From Tessaracoccus palaemonis (GTDB lineage Bacteria; Actinomycetota; Actinomycetes; Propionibacteriales; Propionibacteriaceae): a stretch of DNA of 64,000 nucleotides. Shown here one piece after another: positions 1 to 7,979 of this stretch. The notes beneath the pieces were generated by a model. That model saw only the letters and a list, made by a program, of their open reading frames with translations, was not told where the DNA came from and searched no databases. Both the position numbers and the translations under genes were made by a program. The stretch covers positions 1,240,001-1,304,000 of the forward strand of contig NZ_CP079216.1 of assembly GCF_019316905.1 (NCBI RefSeq), read 5' to 3'. Position 1 is the stretch's first letter, and each line of letters begins with the position of its first letter.

Positions 1-62
1 TCCGCAGTCACCTCGGGGCCGATGCCGTCGCCGCCGATGACGGCAATCTTCGCTGAAGTCAT
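1..62 (-). CDS. leuB: 3-isopropylmalate dehydrogenase, N-terminal fragment (cut by window edge)
   Basis: Reading the minus strand from an ATG at 62 gives 20 residues, MTSAKIAVIGGDGIGPEVTA, before the window ends. The IxVIxGDGIGPEV signature is the nucleotide-binding N-terminus of isopropylmalate and isocitrate dehydrogenases, and the leucine context (cimA next door, leuCD at 9.9 kb) favours LeuB, which oxidises and decarboxylates 3-isopropylmalate. A -10-like TAGGGT (complement of 70-75) ends 7 nt before the ATG, so the mRNA is probably leaderless. The gene is divergent from cimA. The family call rests on a short peptide but the match is very characteristic. Confidence 0.85.
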   Translation of the reverse strand, partial: MTSAKIAVIGGDGIGPEVTA

Positions 63-101
63 GGCGGGAACCCTACGCGAGCGCGCCTCGGGCCCGCCCC
101 G

Positions 102-131
102 GTCTCAGAGTGTCCGTCCACTGGGTGAGAC
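102..131. promoter_or_regulatory. Interrupted palindrome between leuB and cimA
   Basis: The divergent leuB/cimA spacer holds nested inverted repeats: GTCTCA (102-107) with TGAGAC (126-131), and inside them AGTG (109-112) with CACT (119-122). It sits upstream of a cimA -10 candidate, TACTCT at 155-160. It could be an operator for a leucine-pathway regulator such as the IclR protein encoded at 9.0-9.8 kb, or an RNA hairpin. The function is inferred from position only. Confidence 0.35.
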
Positions 132-192
132 ATCCCCGGGCGGGATCTTCGGCGTACTCTGTCCGAGGCCCACGAACCGATGGAGTGATCAG

Positions 193-1770
193 ATGCCGCT
201 TCTTCCCCAACGTCCCGCCGAGTTCCACGTCTTCGACACCTCCCTGCGCGACGGCGCGCAGCAGGAGGGTCTGCGCCTCTCCGTCGCGGACAAGCTGAAG
301 ATCGCCGGATACCTCGACGAGCTGGGCGTCGGCTACATCGAGGGCGGCTGGCCGGGAGCCAACCCCAGCGACACCGAGTTCTTCCGGCTGGCCCGCGACC
401 TGGAGCTGGACACGTCGACGCTCGTTGCCTTCGGCGCGACCCGCAAGGCGGGGGCGAAGGCCGCCGACGACCCGCTGACGCGGGCCCTGGTCGAGGCCGG
501 CACCGACGTCGTGTGCATCGTCGCCAAGTCCCACGACGAGCACGTCGCAAGGGCGCTGCGCTGCTCGCTCGAGGAGAACCTCGAGATGATCACCGACACC
601 GTGCAGTACCTCATCTCCGAGGGTCGGCGCGTCTTCGTCGACTGCGAGCACTTCTTCGACGGCTACCGCGCCAACCCGGACTACGCGCTCAAGGTGGTCG
701 CCACCGCCCACGAGGCCGGCGCCGAGGTCGTCGTGCTGTGCGACACCAACGGCGGCATGCTGCCGAGCTGGATGGGGGAGGTTGTCGAGGCGGCCGCCGC
801 CACCGGCGCGAACCTCGGCATCCACTGCCACAACGACACGGGCTGCGCGGTGGCGAACACCATGGCCGCCGTCGAGGCCGGCGTCATGCACGTGCAGGGC
901 ACCTTCAACGGCTACGGGGAGCGGACCGGCAACGCCGACCTGAGCGCCGTCATCCCGAACCTGGAGCTCAAGTACGGCTGGTCCGTGCTGCCCACCGGCC
1001 GGCTGACAGAACTCAGCCGCGTCGCCCACGCCATCGCGCAGGTGGCGAACCAGCCCGTGATCGGCCGCCAGCCCTACGTCGGTGCCTCCAGCTTTGCGCA
1101 CAAGGCCGGCCTGCACGCCTCCGCGATCAAGGTGGACGCCAACCTGTACCAGCACATCGATCCCGAGCTGGTCGGCAACAGCATGCGCATGCTCATCTCC
1201 GACATGGCCGGCCGCGCCAACATCCAGATCAAGGGCTCGCAGCTGGGCTTCGATCTGGATGACCGCGAGCTCGCCGCGCGCGTCACCGCGGTGGTGAAGG
1301 ACCGCGAGGCGCAGGGCTACTCCTACGAGTCCGCCGACGCCAGTTTCGAGATGCTTCTCCGCGACGAGCTCGGCTTGCTCAGGCTGCCGTTCGAGGTGCA
1401 GTCCTGGCGCGTCTTCACCGAGGAGCGCGACGGCCTCAACACATCGGAGGCCACCGTGAAGCTGACGGCCAAGGAGCGCCGTCAGATGGTCGTCGGCGAG
1501 GGCAACGGCCCGGTCAACGCGCTCGATGCGGCCCTGCGTGCGGCGCTGATCCCCGCGTACCCCGAGGTCGCCGACTTCGACCTGCGCGACTACCGCGTCC
1601 GCATCCTCGACGAGGGCCACGGCACCGACGCGACCGTCCGGACGCTGATCGACACCGCCTACGAGGGCAACAGCTGGACGACGGTCGGCGTCGGCACCAA
1701 CGTCGTCGAGGCCTCCTGGGAGGCGCTGTCCGACGCCCTGGCCTACGGGATCATCACGCACCTGGCCTGA
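193..1770 (+). CDS. cimA: (R)-citramalate synthase / 2-isopropylmalate synthase-family enzyme
   Basis: 525 aa. Condenses pyruvate and acetyl-CoA to citramalate, feeding 2-oxobutyrate and isoleucine synthesis. The N-terminal HMGL-like TIM barrel shows the catalytic DTSLRDGAQQEG near residue 14, a metal-binding HCHND around residue 212 and HKAGLHASAI near residue 302. The C-terminal ~130 residues form the LeuA-type allosteric dimer domain, the usual site of feedback inhibition. Length and motifs fit the Leptospira/Geobacter CimA type (TIGR00977-like) rather than LeuA. The ATG at 193 was chosen because GGAG lies 7 nt upstream and the fold begins there; the open frame extends back to 22 but that part lies antisense to leuB. 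Transcribed away from leuB, with FAH-family gene 17 nt downstream. Confidence 0.9.
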   Translation: MPLLPQRPAEFHVFDTSLRDGAQQEGLRLSVADKLKIAGYLDELGVGYIEGGWPGANPSDTEFFRLARDLELDTSTLVAFGATRKAGAKAADDPLTRALVEAGTDVVCIVAKSHDEHVARALRCSLEENLEMITDTVQYLISEGRRVFVDCEHFFDGYRANPDYALKVVATAHEAGAEVVVLCDTNGGMLPSWMGEVVEAAAATGANLGIHCHNDTGCAVANTMAAVEAGVMHVQGTFNGYGERTGNADLSAVIPNLELKYGWSVLPTGRLTELSRVAHAIAQVANQPVIGRQPYVGASSFAHKAGLHASAIKVDANLYQHIDPELVGNSMRMLISDMAGRANIQIKGSQLGFDLDDRELAARVTAVVKDREAQGYSYESADASFEMLLRDELGLLRLPFEVQSWRVFTEERDGLNTSEATVKLTAKERRQMVVGEGNGPVNALDAALRAALIPAYPEVADFDLRDYRVRILDEGHGTDATVRTLIDTAYEGNSWTTVGVGTNVVEASWEALSDALAYGIITHLA

Positions 1771-1787
1771 GCACTACCCTTGGGGTC

Positions 1788-2618
1788 ATGCGCATTGCAC
1801 GTTTCGCCACCGCAGGACAGGACCCCGCCTACGGGATCATCGAACTCGCCGTCGACGGGGGAGAGCACCCCGACACCATCTCGACGCTGACCGGGGACCC
1901 GCTCGCCGGCGTGCCGGTCAACTACACCGGCGAGCGGCACGACCTGGCCGCGGTGCGCCTGCTCGCGCCGGTGATCCCACGCTCCAAGGTGGTGGGCGTC
2001 GGCCGCAACTACGCCGAGCACGCCGCAGAGATGGGCAACGAGCTGCCCGCCGCGCCGCTGCTGTTCTTCAAGCCGAACACGACCGTCATCGGGCCCGACG
2101 AGACCATCCTCCGGCCAGAGGGCTGCACGGACCTGCACTTCGAGGGCGAACTGGCCGTCGTCATCGGGTCGAGGCGCACCAGCAGCGGCCGCGACGTGTA
2201 CTGCAAGCGGGTCCCCGTGGAGCAGGCCGCCGAATGGGTCTTCGGCTACACCATCGCCAACGACGTGACAGCCCGCGACTGGCAGGCCGCCGACGACCAG
2301 TGGGCCCGGGCGAAGGGGTCCGACACCTTCCTGCCGCTGGGACCCTGGATCAACACTCACGTCCCGCTGGAGGAGGCCGCCTCGCTGTCGATCGAGACCC
2401 GCGTCGGCGACGAGGTGAAGCAGTCCGGCAGCACGTCGCAGATGGTGCACGGCATCGCCGAGCTGATCTCCTACATCAGCGCGTCCATCACCCTCCTGCC
2501 CGGCGACGTCATCCTGACCGGCACGCCCGCCGGCGTCGGGCCGATGGTCGCCGGCGACGAGGTGCACGTCTCCATCGACGGTCTCGGCACCCTGTCGAAC
2601 CCGGTCGCCGAGGCATGA
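1788..2618 (+). CDS. Fumarylacetoacetate hydrolase (FAH) family protein
   Basis: 276 aa, a typical single-domain member of the FAH/2-hydroxyhepta-diene-dioate isomerase family; these metal-dependent enzymes cleave or decarboxylate beta-diketo acids such as oxaloacetate or acylpyruvates. Visible family signatures are VVGVGRNYAEHAAEMG near residue 66, the metal-binding HFEGELAVVIG near residue 118, and the C-terminal LLPGDVILTGTPAGVGP loop. The substrate cannot be told from sequence. A -10-like TACCCT (1776-1781) ends 6 nt before the ATG, so it can be transcribed as a leaderless message independently of cimA. Its stop overlaps the start of the next gene by 4 nt. Confidence 0.85.
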   Translation: MRIARFATAGQDPAYGIIELAVDGGEHPDTISTLTGDPLAGVPVNYTGERHDLAAVRLLAPVIPRSKVVGVGRNYAEHAAEMGNELPAAPLLFFKPNTTVIGPDETILRPEGCTDLHFEGELAVVIGSRRTSSGRDVYCKRVPVEQAAEWVFGYTIANDVTARDWQAADDQWARAKGSDTFLPLGPWINTHVPLEEAASLSIETRVGDEVKQSGSTSQMVHGIAELISYISASITLLPGDVILTGTPAGVGPMVAGDEVHVSIDGLGTLSNPVAEA

Positions 2619-3559
2619 GCCAGCCGCCTGCGCCGATGCAGCTGTTCGTCCCGGGGGAGCCGAGCGATCCCCCCGCGGGACTCAGCTACCCGGAGGCGCT
2701 GACGCGGCCCGGGCAGTCTCCGGCGCAGCCGGTCTTCGGCCTCCTGCTCGCCTTCTCGGCGTTCGCGCTCATCACCCCGCTGTTCGCGCAGCTGATCCTG
2801 CGCGTCGGCCATCTGTTCAGAGGTGGGGAGTGGGCGGACTACCTCGAGGCGGCCAACTCGTACCTCGTGGTGGAGGGGCCGGTCTCGGGACTGCTCGCGC
2901 TCGCACTGCTCACCCCGATCTGCATGCTGCTGGTGCGCTACGTCAACGGGATCCGGCCCAGGTGGCTCTTCTCCGTGCAGCCGGGGCCGCGCTGGCGCTA
3001 CCTGCTGATGTGCCTCGTGGTCGCGGCGGTGATCCTCAACGCCGTCCTGTGGGTCGGCTACGCGGTCAAGGGCGTGCCGGAGTTCCACGGCGGCGACGCC
3101 GGCTGGCTCGTGTACCTCGTCGCGCTGAGCATCACCTCCCCGCTGCAGGCCGTCGCGGAGGAGGTCTTCTTCCGCGGCTACCTGCTGCAGGGCATCGGCA
3201 CCGCCGTCGGCCACGGCGCCTGGGGCACCTGGGCGGGAGTCGTCGGCTCCGCGGTGGTCTTCGCGCTGCTGCACGGCACGCAGAACCCCGCGCTGTTCGC
3301 GCACCGCCTGTCGTTCGGGCTCATCATGGGCGCCCTGGTCGTCGTCACCGGCGGTCTCGAGGCCGGCATCGCCGCGCACGTGGTCAACAACCTCGGCGCC
3401 TACGCCTACGCGCTGTTCACCAGCTCCATCGCAGAACTCAAGTCCACCACCGCCATCACGTGGACCGACGCGGCCTTCGACATCGCCGGCTTCGCCCTCT
3501 TCGCGGTCGTCGCGTGGTGGCTGGGGAGGCGGCTCAAGGTGGCCGTCACCACCCCCTGA
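2615..3559 (+). CDS. CPBP family intramembrane metalloprotease
   Basis: 314 aa with several hydrophobic spans. The CAAX-protease/bacteriocin-processing (Abi) signature is present: EEVFFRG near residue 182 (glutamate pair plus arginine), ALLHGTQ about 45 residues later, and HVVNNLGAY near the C-terminus, supplying the metal-binding His and Asn. These are membrane-embedded proteases whose bacterial substrates are mostly unknown. The ATG at 2615 overlaps the stop of the FAH gene in an ATGA arrangement, so the two are translationally coupled. The longer frame upstream is a shadow of the FAH gene and was not used. Confidence 0.85.
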   Translation: MSQPPAPMQLFVPGEPSDPPAGLSYPEALTRPGQSPAQPVFGLLLAFSAFALITPLFAQLILRVGHLFRGGEWADYLEAANSYLVVEGPVSGLLALALLTPICMLLVRYVNGIRPRWLFSVQPGPRWRYLLMCLVVAAVILNAVLWVGYAVKGVPEFHGGDAGWLVYLVALSITSPLQAVAEEVFFRGYLLQGIGTAVGHGAWGTWAGVVGSAVVFALLHGTQNPALFAHRLSFGLIMGALVVVTGGLEAGIAAHVVNNLGAYAYALFTSSIAELKSTTAITWTDAAFDIAGFALFAVVAWWLGRRLKVAVTTP

Positions 3560-3567
3560 GTGCCGAT

Positions 3568-3597
3568 TTGGCAGGCCCTCGAGAGGTGGTGTAGTGT
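3568..3597 (+). promoter_or_regulatory. Promoter of the tRNA-Gln/tRNA-Glu unit
   Basis: TTGGCA (3568-3573), an 18-nt spacer and TAGTGT (3592-3597) form a housekeeping-type promoter about 55 nt upstream of tRNA-Gln. No gene starts between it and the tRNAs. Confidence 0.6.
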
Positions 3598-3652
3598 TCT
3601 TTCTCGTGCCCCGGGAATCCGGGACACGCTAGAGATCAAGACATTGATCCCT

Positions 3653-3724
3653 AGGGGTATGGGGTAATTGGCAGCCCGACGGTTTCTGGTTCCGTTAGTT
3701 CAGGTTCGAGTCCTGGTACCCCTG
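3653..3724 (+). tRNA. tRNA-Gln (anticodon CTG)
   Basis: A 72-nt cloverleaf. Acceptor AGGGGTA pairs perfectly with TACCCCT, followed by discriminator G. The D-stem is GGG/CCC. The anticodon arm ACGG/CCGT (the fifth pair is a T-T mismatch) has loop TTCTGGT, giving anticodon CTG for CAG codons. The T-arm is TCAGG/CCTGG with loop TTCGAGT. CCA is not encoded. Confidence 0.9.
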
Positions 3725-3754
3725 CGGAAGGTGTTACGCTCTCTAAGCGCTCTT

Positions 3755-3830
3755 GGCCCCGTTGTGTAGCGGCCTAGCACGCCGCCCTCTCAAGGCGGTA
3801 GCGCGGGTTCGAATCCCGTCGGGGCTACCA
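3755..3830 (+). tRNA. tRNA-Glu (anticodon CTC)
   Basis: Acceptor GGCCCCG pairs with CGGGGCT, discriminator A at 3827. The anticodon stem CCGCC/GGCGG carries loop CTCTCAA, giving anticodon CTC for GAG codons, which fits a high-GC genome. The T-arm is GCGGG/CCCGT with loop TTCGAAT. The 3' CCA (3828-3830) is encoded, unlike the tRNA-Gln 30 nt upstream. Confidence 0.92.
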
Positions 3831-3835
3831 GGAGC

Positions 3836-3872
3836 AGATGGCCTGGTCAGACTGAGTCTGACCAGGCCATCT
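3836..3872 (+). terminator. Perfect 17-bp hairpin after tRNA-Glu
   Basis: A 17-bp perfect inverted repeat with a 3-nt loop starts 5 nt after the tRNA-Glu CCA. There is no strong U-tract (only GTCATTCC follows), which is common for actinobacterial terminators. It ends tRNA transcription and insulates the esterase downstream. Confidence 0.75.
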
Positions 3873-3926
3873 GTCATTCCCCGCGCATCGGTGCTCCCCG
3901 CCCATCCACGGGAGTACGTTGGGCCG

Positions 3927-4874
3927 ATGACGACCGTCCGGCTGCGCCCGTCGGCGCTCCACCCCCAGCTGCGGAGCTTCTTCCGGTTTGTGCCGAACCC
4001 GCCGATCACCCGACCCTGGCTCCTGCGGCTGATGCAGGCCGGCTCGACCAGGGCGAGCCGTCCGAAGCTGCCCGCATCGATGACGCACCGGTTCGTGCCG
4101 CTCGGCGACGGGGCCGGGGTGCACGTCTACCGCCCGGAGGGCGATCGGCCTCGTGCGGGCGTGCTGTGGATCCACGGCGGCGGGTTCGTCGTCGGGAGCG
4201 CGTCGCAGGACCATGCCCGCTGCGTGCGCCTGGCCACGGACTTGGACGTCCTTGTGGTCTCCGCCGAGTACCGCACGGCCCCCGGCAGCCCGTTCCCGGC
4301 CGCCCTCGACGACGTGCACGCGGCCTGGACGTGGCTGGTCGGCCACGTCGACGAGCTGGGGATCGATCCCGGCAGGCTGGCGATCGGCGGCCAGAGCGCC
4401 GGCGGCGGCCTCGCCGCCGCCCTCGTGCAGCGCGTCCACGACGCCCCCGGGGTGCAGCCCGTCGCCCAGTGGCTGTTCTGCCCGATGCTGGACGACCGCA
4501 CCGCGGCGGACCGGTCCCTCGACCCGGTCCGGCACTACCTGTGGAACAACCGCTCGAACCGCGTCGGCTGGCGCTCGTATCTGGGCGTCGAACCGGGAGC
4601 CCCCGTCGTGCCCCGCTACGCGGTTCCGGCCCGCCGCGAGAACCTCGCCGGGCTGCCGCCCACCTGGATCGGGTGCGGAGACATCGAGCTGTTCCACGGT
4701 GAGGACCGCCGCTACGCGGAGGCCCTCACCGCAGCCGGCGTCCCTACCGTCCTCGACGTCGTCCAGGGCGCCCCCCACGCCTTCGAGTCAATCAGCGGCG
4801 GGGCCGCCGTCTCCACGGCCTACCTCCGACGCGCTGAGGGGTGGCTCCGCGGCCACCTCGCCGTTGGCCTGTAG
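3927..4874 (+). CDS. Alpha/beta hydrolase of the hormone-sensitive lipase type (HGGG esterase)
   Basis: 315 aa. The oxyanion-hole motif IHGGGFVVG lies near residue 83, the nucleophile in GGQSAGGG near residue 155 (the usual GDSAGG has D replaced by Q), an acidic residue in GCGDIELF, and the catalytic histidine in APHAFES near residue 283. This fits short-chain carboxylesterases of the HSL (family IV) group. The start at 3927 is supported by a -10-like TACGTT (3915-3920) 6 nt upstream, so the message is probably leaderless; upstream in-frame sequence is the tRNA. Its 3' end overlaps the convergent tetR gene by 87 nt. Confidence 0.85.
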   Translation: MTTVRLRPSALHPQLRSFFRFVPNPPITRPWLLRLMQAGSTRASRPKLPASMTHRFVPLGDGAGVHVYRPEGDRPRAGVLWIHGGGFVVGSASQDHARCVRLATDLDVLVVSAEYRTAPGSPFPAALDDVHAAWTWLVGHVDELGIDPGRLAIGGQSAGGGLAAALVQRVHDAPGVQPVAQWLFCPMLDDRTAADRSLDPVRHYLWNNRSNRVGWRSYLGVEPGAPVVPRYAVPARRENLAGLPPTWIGCGDIELFHGEDRRYAEALTAAGVPTVLDVVQGAPHAFESISGGAAVSTAYLRRAEGWLRGHLAVGL

Positions 4875-5432
4875 CAGCCGACCGTCGATCAGGGCCAGGG
4901 CGCGCCCGACCGCAACGGGCACGTCGGCGGGGTCCGTCTGAGCCTGGGCGACTCCGTGCAGCATGTGGATGACGAGGACGACGTCGCCTACGGTCCATGT
5001 CGGGTCCGCGAGCCCTGCCTCCCGGGCGCGTGCGAGGGGCTCGCCGATGAGGGCGGAGAGTCGCTCGAGACCGATGTCGCTGGGGTACTCGGTCTGGGCG
5101 TCGAGCACCATGTCGATGAAGGCTGTGGAGTCGATGGTGAAGTCGACCAGGAGCGAGAACAGGTCGCCGAAGGCGCCAGGCCCGTCGGCCGAGGCCGCCA
5201 GCTCCTCCAACGCCACGAAGTTCTCCTCGAAGACGGCAAGCGCCAGATCGAACCGACGCGGGAAGTGCCGGTAGAGGACCCCCTGGCCGACTCCGGCCTC
5301 GCGTGCGATGGCGCTGAGCGCGACGTGATAGCCGTCGCGGGAGAAGAGCCTGCGTGCCGCCTTCAGCAGGGCGGCCCGGTTGGCTGGCGCCGCCGCCGGC
5401 CCCCTATTGCGGGCGCGCTTGGATGGAGGCAT
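4788..5432 (-). CDS. TetR/AcrR family transcriptional regulator
   Basis: 214 aa. The N-terminal ~60 residues are a TetR helix-turn-helix (LLKAARRLFSRDGYHVALSAIAREAGVGQGVLYRHF); the remainder is a helical ligand-binding domain with no recognisable ligand. The gene is divergent from the KstD-like dehydrogenase, only 50 bp away, and shares with it a palindrome at 5448-5465, so it most likely represses that unit and itself. TAGGAT (minus strand) ends 6 nt before the ATG, pointing to a leaderless message. The 3' end overlaps the convergent esterase gene. Confidence 0.88.
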   Translation of the reverse strand: MPPSKRARNRGPAAAPANRAALLKAARRLFSRDGYHVALSAIAREAGVGQGVLYRHFPRRFDLALAVFEENFVALEELAASADGPGAFGDLFSLLVDFTIDSTAFIDMVLDAQTEYPSDIGLERLSALIGEPLARAREAGLADPTWTVGDVVLVIHMLHGVAQAQTDPADVPVAVGRALALIDGRLLQANGEVAAEPPLSASEVGRGDGGPAAD

Positions 5433-5447
5433 GCTGGGATCCTACTT

Positions 5448-5465
5448 CCGGACAGCGTTGTCCGG
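5448..5465. promoter_or_regulatory. Candidate TetR operator
   Basis: CCGGACA-GCGT-TGTCCGG, two perfect 7-bp arms with a 4-bp centre, lies in the 50-bp gap between tetR and the KstD-like gene. It is immediately upstream of the tetR -10 element and 18 bp before the flavoprotein start, a position where binding would block both promoters. Confidence 0.65.
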
Positions 5466-5482
5466 TAGGGAGGGGAACAATC

Positions 5483-7162
5483 ATGAAGACCGACATCGAC
5501 GTGGATGTCGTCGTGGCAGGAACCGGCGTCGCGGCATTCTCCGCGGCCATCACCGCCGCAGACCAGGGGCTGACGGTGTTGATGCTCGAGAGCACGGAGA
5601 AGTGGGGCGGCAGCAGCGCCATGTCCGGCGGCGGCCTCTGGCTGCCCAACAACCCCCTGATGGGCCGCGCCGGGGTCGATGACTCCCGCGACGCGGCACT
5701 CACCTACCTGGAGGAGACCGTCGGGGACGCGGGGCCGGCCACCTCCCGGGAACGCAAGGAGGCCTTCGTCGACGGCATCGCGTCCTTCGTGGAACTGGCG
5801 GAGAAGCACGGCGTCACCTTCGCGCGCTCGACGGACTACCCGGACTACTACCCCGAGCTGCCGGGCGGCCGGATCGGGCGCGCCCTCGAGGTCGAGCCCT
5901 TCGACGTGAAGCGGATCGATGGCTGGTGGGACAGTTCCCGTGGCCAGGACGGCGTTCCTGCCCCGGTGAAGACCGACGACTTCTGGCTGCTGTCCCGCGC
6001 CTGGTCGACGCCGGGCGGCTTCGTCCGGGGCGCGAGGGTCGTGTTCCGGGTGATCGGCTCGGCCGTCCGCGGCCGTAAGGCCGTCGGCATGGGGGCGGCC
6101 ATCACGGCCGCGTTCATGGACGTCGCCCAGCGGCTCGGCGTCGAGGTCCGTCTCAGCTCCCCGGTCGATGAGGTTGTTGTCGAGGACGGCCGCGCCGTCG
6201 CCGTCCGGACGACGTCCGGCGGCACCACCCAGCTGGTCGGCGCGCGCAAGGGCGTCGTGCTCGCGGGCGGTGGCTTCGACCACAACGCCGAGCTCCGCGA
6301 GCAGTACCAGGGTGTCAGCGGCGTCGACTCGTCCGGTTCCAAGGGCAACCTCGGCTCCGCCATCGCGGCCGGACGCAAGGCGGGCGCCGCCGTCGACCTC
6401 ATGGAGGACGCGTGGTGGGGAGGCTCCATCCCTCCCGCGACGCCCGGCGGCTCCGCGGCGTTCCTCGTCAGCGAGCGGTCGATGCCGCACTCGATCATCG
6501 TCGACGGGGCGGGGAACCGGTTCGCCAACGAGTCAGAGTCCTATGTCGACCTGGGCCACCACATGCTCGAGCGCCGCAAGACGGTGCCGGGACGCTTCTG
6601 GATGGTGACCGACGTCCGGCACGCCCGCAGGTACCTGCGCTCCTACGCCCTCGACCCGCGGACGGTCAAGGCGTGGACCCAGTCCGGCGTGCTGGTCAAG
6701 GACTCCACCATCGCGGGGCTGGCCAAGAAGATGGGCGTCGACGCGCAGGCGCTCGAGGCGACCGTCTCGCGGTTCAACTCGTTCACGCGTTCCGGGATCG
6801 ACGCGGACTTCGCCCGCGGCAACTCCGCCTACGACCGCTACTACGGCGACCCGCTTGTCCGGCCGAATCCGAACCTCGGCCCGCTGGAGAAGGGCCCGTT
6901 CACGGCCGTCGAGATCGTGCCGGGCGACCTCGGCACCAAGGGCGGCCTGATGACCGACGAGTTCGCGCGCGTGCTGCGCGAGGACGGCACGATCATCGAC
7001 GGGCTCTACGCGGCGGGCAACACGTCCGCCTCGGTGATGGGCCACACGTACCCGGGCCCGGGGTCGACGCTCGGCCCCGCCGCCGTGTTCGGCCACATCG
7101 CCGGCCTGCACCTCGCAGGCAGGGCGCTGGCGGGCCGGGAGCTGTCGGGAGCCCGGTCATGA
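5483..7162 (+). CDS. FAD-dependent 3-ketosteroid delta-1-dehydrogenase-like oxidoreductase
   Basis: 559 aa. The N-terminal FAD-binding fold runs VDVVVAGTGVAAFSAAITAAD, followed by the GGSSAMSGGGLWLPNN segment of the FrdA/KstD flavoprotein family. The C-terminus carries AAGNTSASVMGHTYPGPGSTLGPA, a near-diagnostic KstD/KSTD signature for the second FAD-contacting region. KstD enzymes insert the 1,2 double bond in ring A of 3-ketosteroids; the true substrate here may be another cyclic ketone because no other steroid genes are in view. RBS-like GGGAGGGG precedes the ATG. Coupled by a 4-nt overlap to the SDR downstream, and divergent from its likely TetR regulator. Confidence 0.8.
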   Translation: MKTDIDVDVVVAGTGVAAFSAAITAADQGLTVLMLESTEKWGGSSAMSGGGLWLPNNPLMGRAGVDDSRDAALTYLEETVGDAGPATSRERKEAFVDGIASFVELAEKHGVTFARSTDYPDYYPELPGGRIGRALEVEPFDVKRIDGWWDSSRGQDGVPAPVKTDDFWLLSRAWSTPGGFVRGARVVFRVIGSAVRGRKAVGMGAAITAAFMDVAQRLGVEVRLSSPVDEVVVEDGRAVAVRTTSGGTTQLVGARKGVVLAGGGFDHNAELREQYQGVSGVDSSGSKGNLGSAIAAGRKAGAAVDLMEDAWWGGSIPPATPGGSAAFLVSERSMPHSIIVDGAGNRFANESESYVDLGHHMLERRKTVPGRFWMVTDVRHARRYLRSYALDPRTVKAWTQSGVLVKDSTIAGLAKKMGVDAQALEATVSRFNSFTRSGIDADFARGNSAYDRYYGDPLVRPNPNLGPLEKGPFTAVEIVPGDLGTKGGLMTDEFARVLREDGTIIDGLYAAGNTSASVMGHTYPGPGSTLGPAAVFGHIAGLHLAGRALAGRELSGARS

Positions 7163-7971
7163 AGGTCGCGGGCAAGGTCTTCGTCGTCACCGGCGGAGGA
7201 AGCGGCATCGGGCGGGAGGTCGTGCTCGGCCTCCTGCGCCGCGGCGGCCGCGTGGCGGCGGTCGACCTGAGCGCCGCCGGGCTGGCCGGCACGGTGGAGC
7301 GGGCGGGCCGTGACGCGGACCGGCTGACGACGCACGTCGTCAACGTGACGGACACCGAGGCGGTCAAGGCGCTGCCGGAGGCGGTGCTGGCCGCTCACGG
7401 GCAGATCGACGGGGTCCTCAACATCGCCGGCATCATCCAGAAGTTCGTGCCGTTCGCCGACCTCGACCAGGCCGAGATCGAGCGGGTGCTGACCGTCAAC
7501 TTCTGGGGCGTGGTCAACATGGTCCGGGCGTTCCTGCCGCACCTGATGATCCGCCCGGCGGCCGCCCTGGTGAACGTCTCCAGCATGGGGGCGTTCATCC
7601 CCGTGCCGGGACAGACGATCTACGGTGCCTCGAAGGCCGCGGTCAAGCTGCTCACGGAGGGGCTCCACGCCGAGCTGCGGGGCACCCCGGTCCGCGTGAC
7701 CGTGGTGTTCCCGGGCGCGGTCGCGACCAGCATCACCGAGAACAGCGGGGTGCGGGCGCCCGCCGTCGCAGGCGCGAACGACAACGCCGCGAACCAGAAG
7801 GTGCTGGCTCCCGACAAGGCGGCCGACATCATCATCGCCGGCATGGAGAAGGGCTCCTACCGGGTGCTGGTGGGCCGCGACGCGCGGGTGATGGACTGGT
7901 TCACCCGGCTCGTGCCCGAGCGGGCGATGACGCAGATCGCCGACCGGATGGCGGGCCTGATGCAACGCTGA
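7159..7971 (+). CDS. Short-chain dehydrogenase/reductase (SDR)
   Basis: 270 aa, classical SDR length. The Rossmann motif TGGGSGIG lies near residue 12, NIAG near residue 91, a serine in NVSSMG, and the catalytic YGASK pair Y155/K159. It is an NAD(P)-dependent alcohol/ketone oxidoreductase. It starts by a 4-nt ATGA overlap with the KstD-like gene, so the two probably act in one pathway, for example hydroxysteroid or cyclic alcohol oxidation followed by desaturation. The substrate is inferred from the neighbour only. Confidence 0.88.
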   Translation: MKVAGKVFVVTGGGSGIGREVVLGLLRRGGRVAAVDLSAAGLAGTVERAGRDADRLTTHVVNVTDTEAVKALPEAVLAAHGQIDGVLNIAGIIQKFVPFADLDQAEIERVLTVNFWGVVNMVRAFLPHLMIRPAAALVNVSSMGAFIPVPGQTIYGASKAAVKLLTEGLHAELRGTPVRVTVVFPGAVATSITENSGVRAPAVAGANDNAANQKVLAPDKAADIIIAGMEKGSYRVLVGRDARVMDWFTRLVPERAMTQIADRMAGLMQR

Positions 7972-7979
7972 GCCTCGGC

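Noticed and set aside
73-1761. 562-aa open frame antisense to cimA
   Set aside because: High-GC shadow: the plus strand carries clear citramalate synthase motifs and the antisense protein has no domain and a biased V/G/D/A composition.
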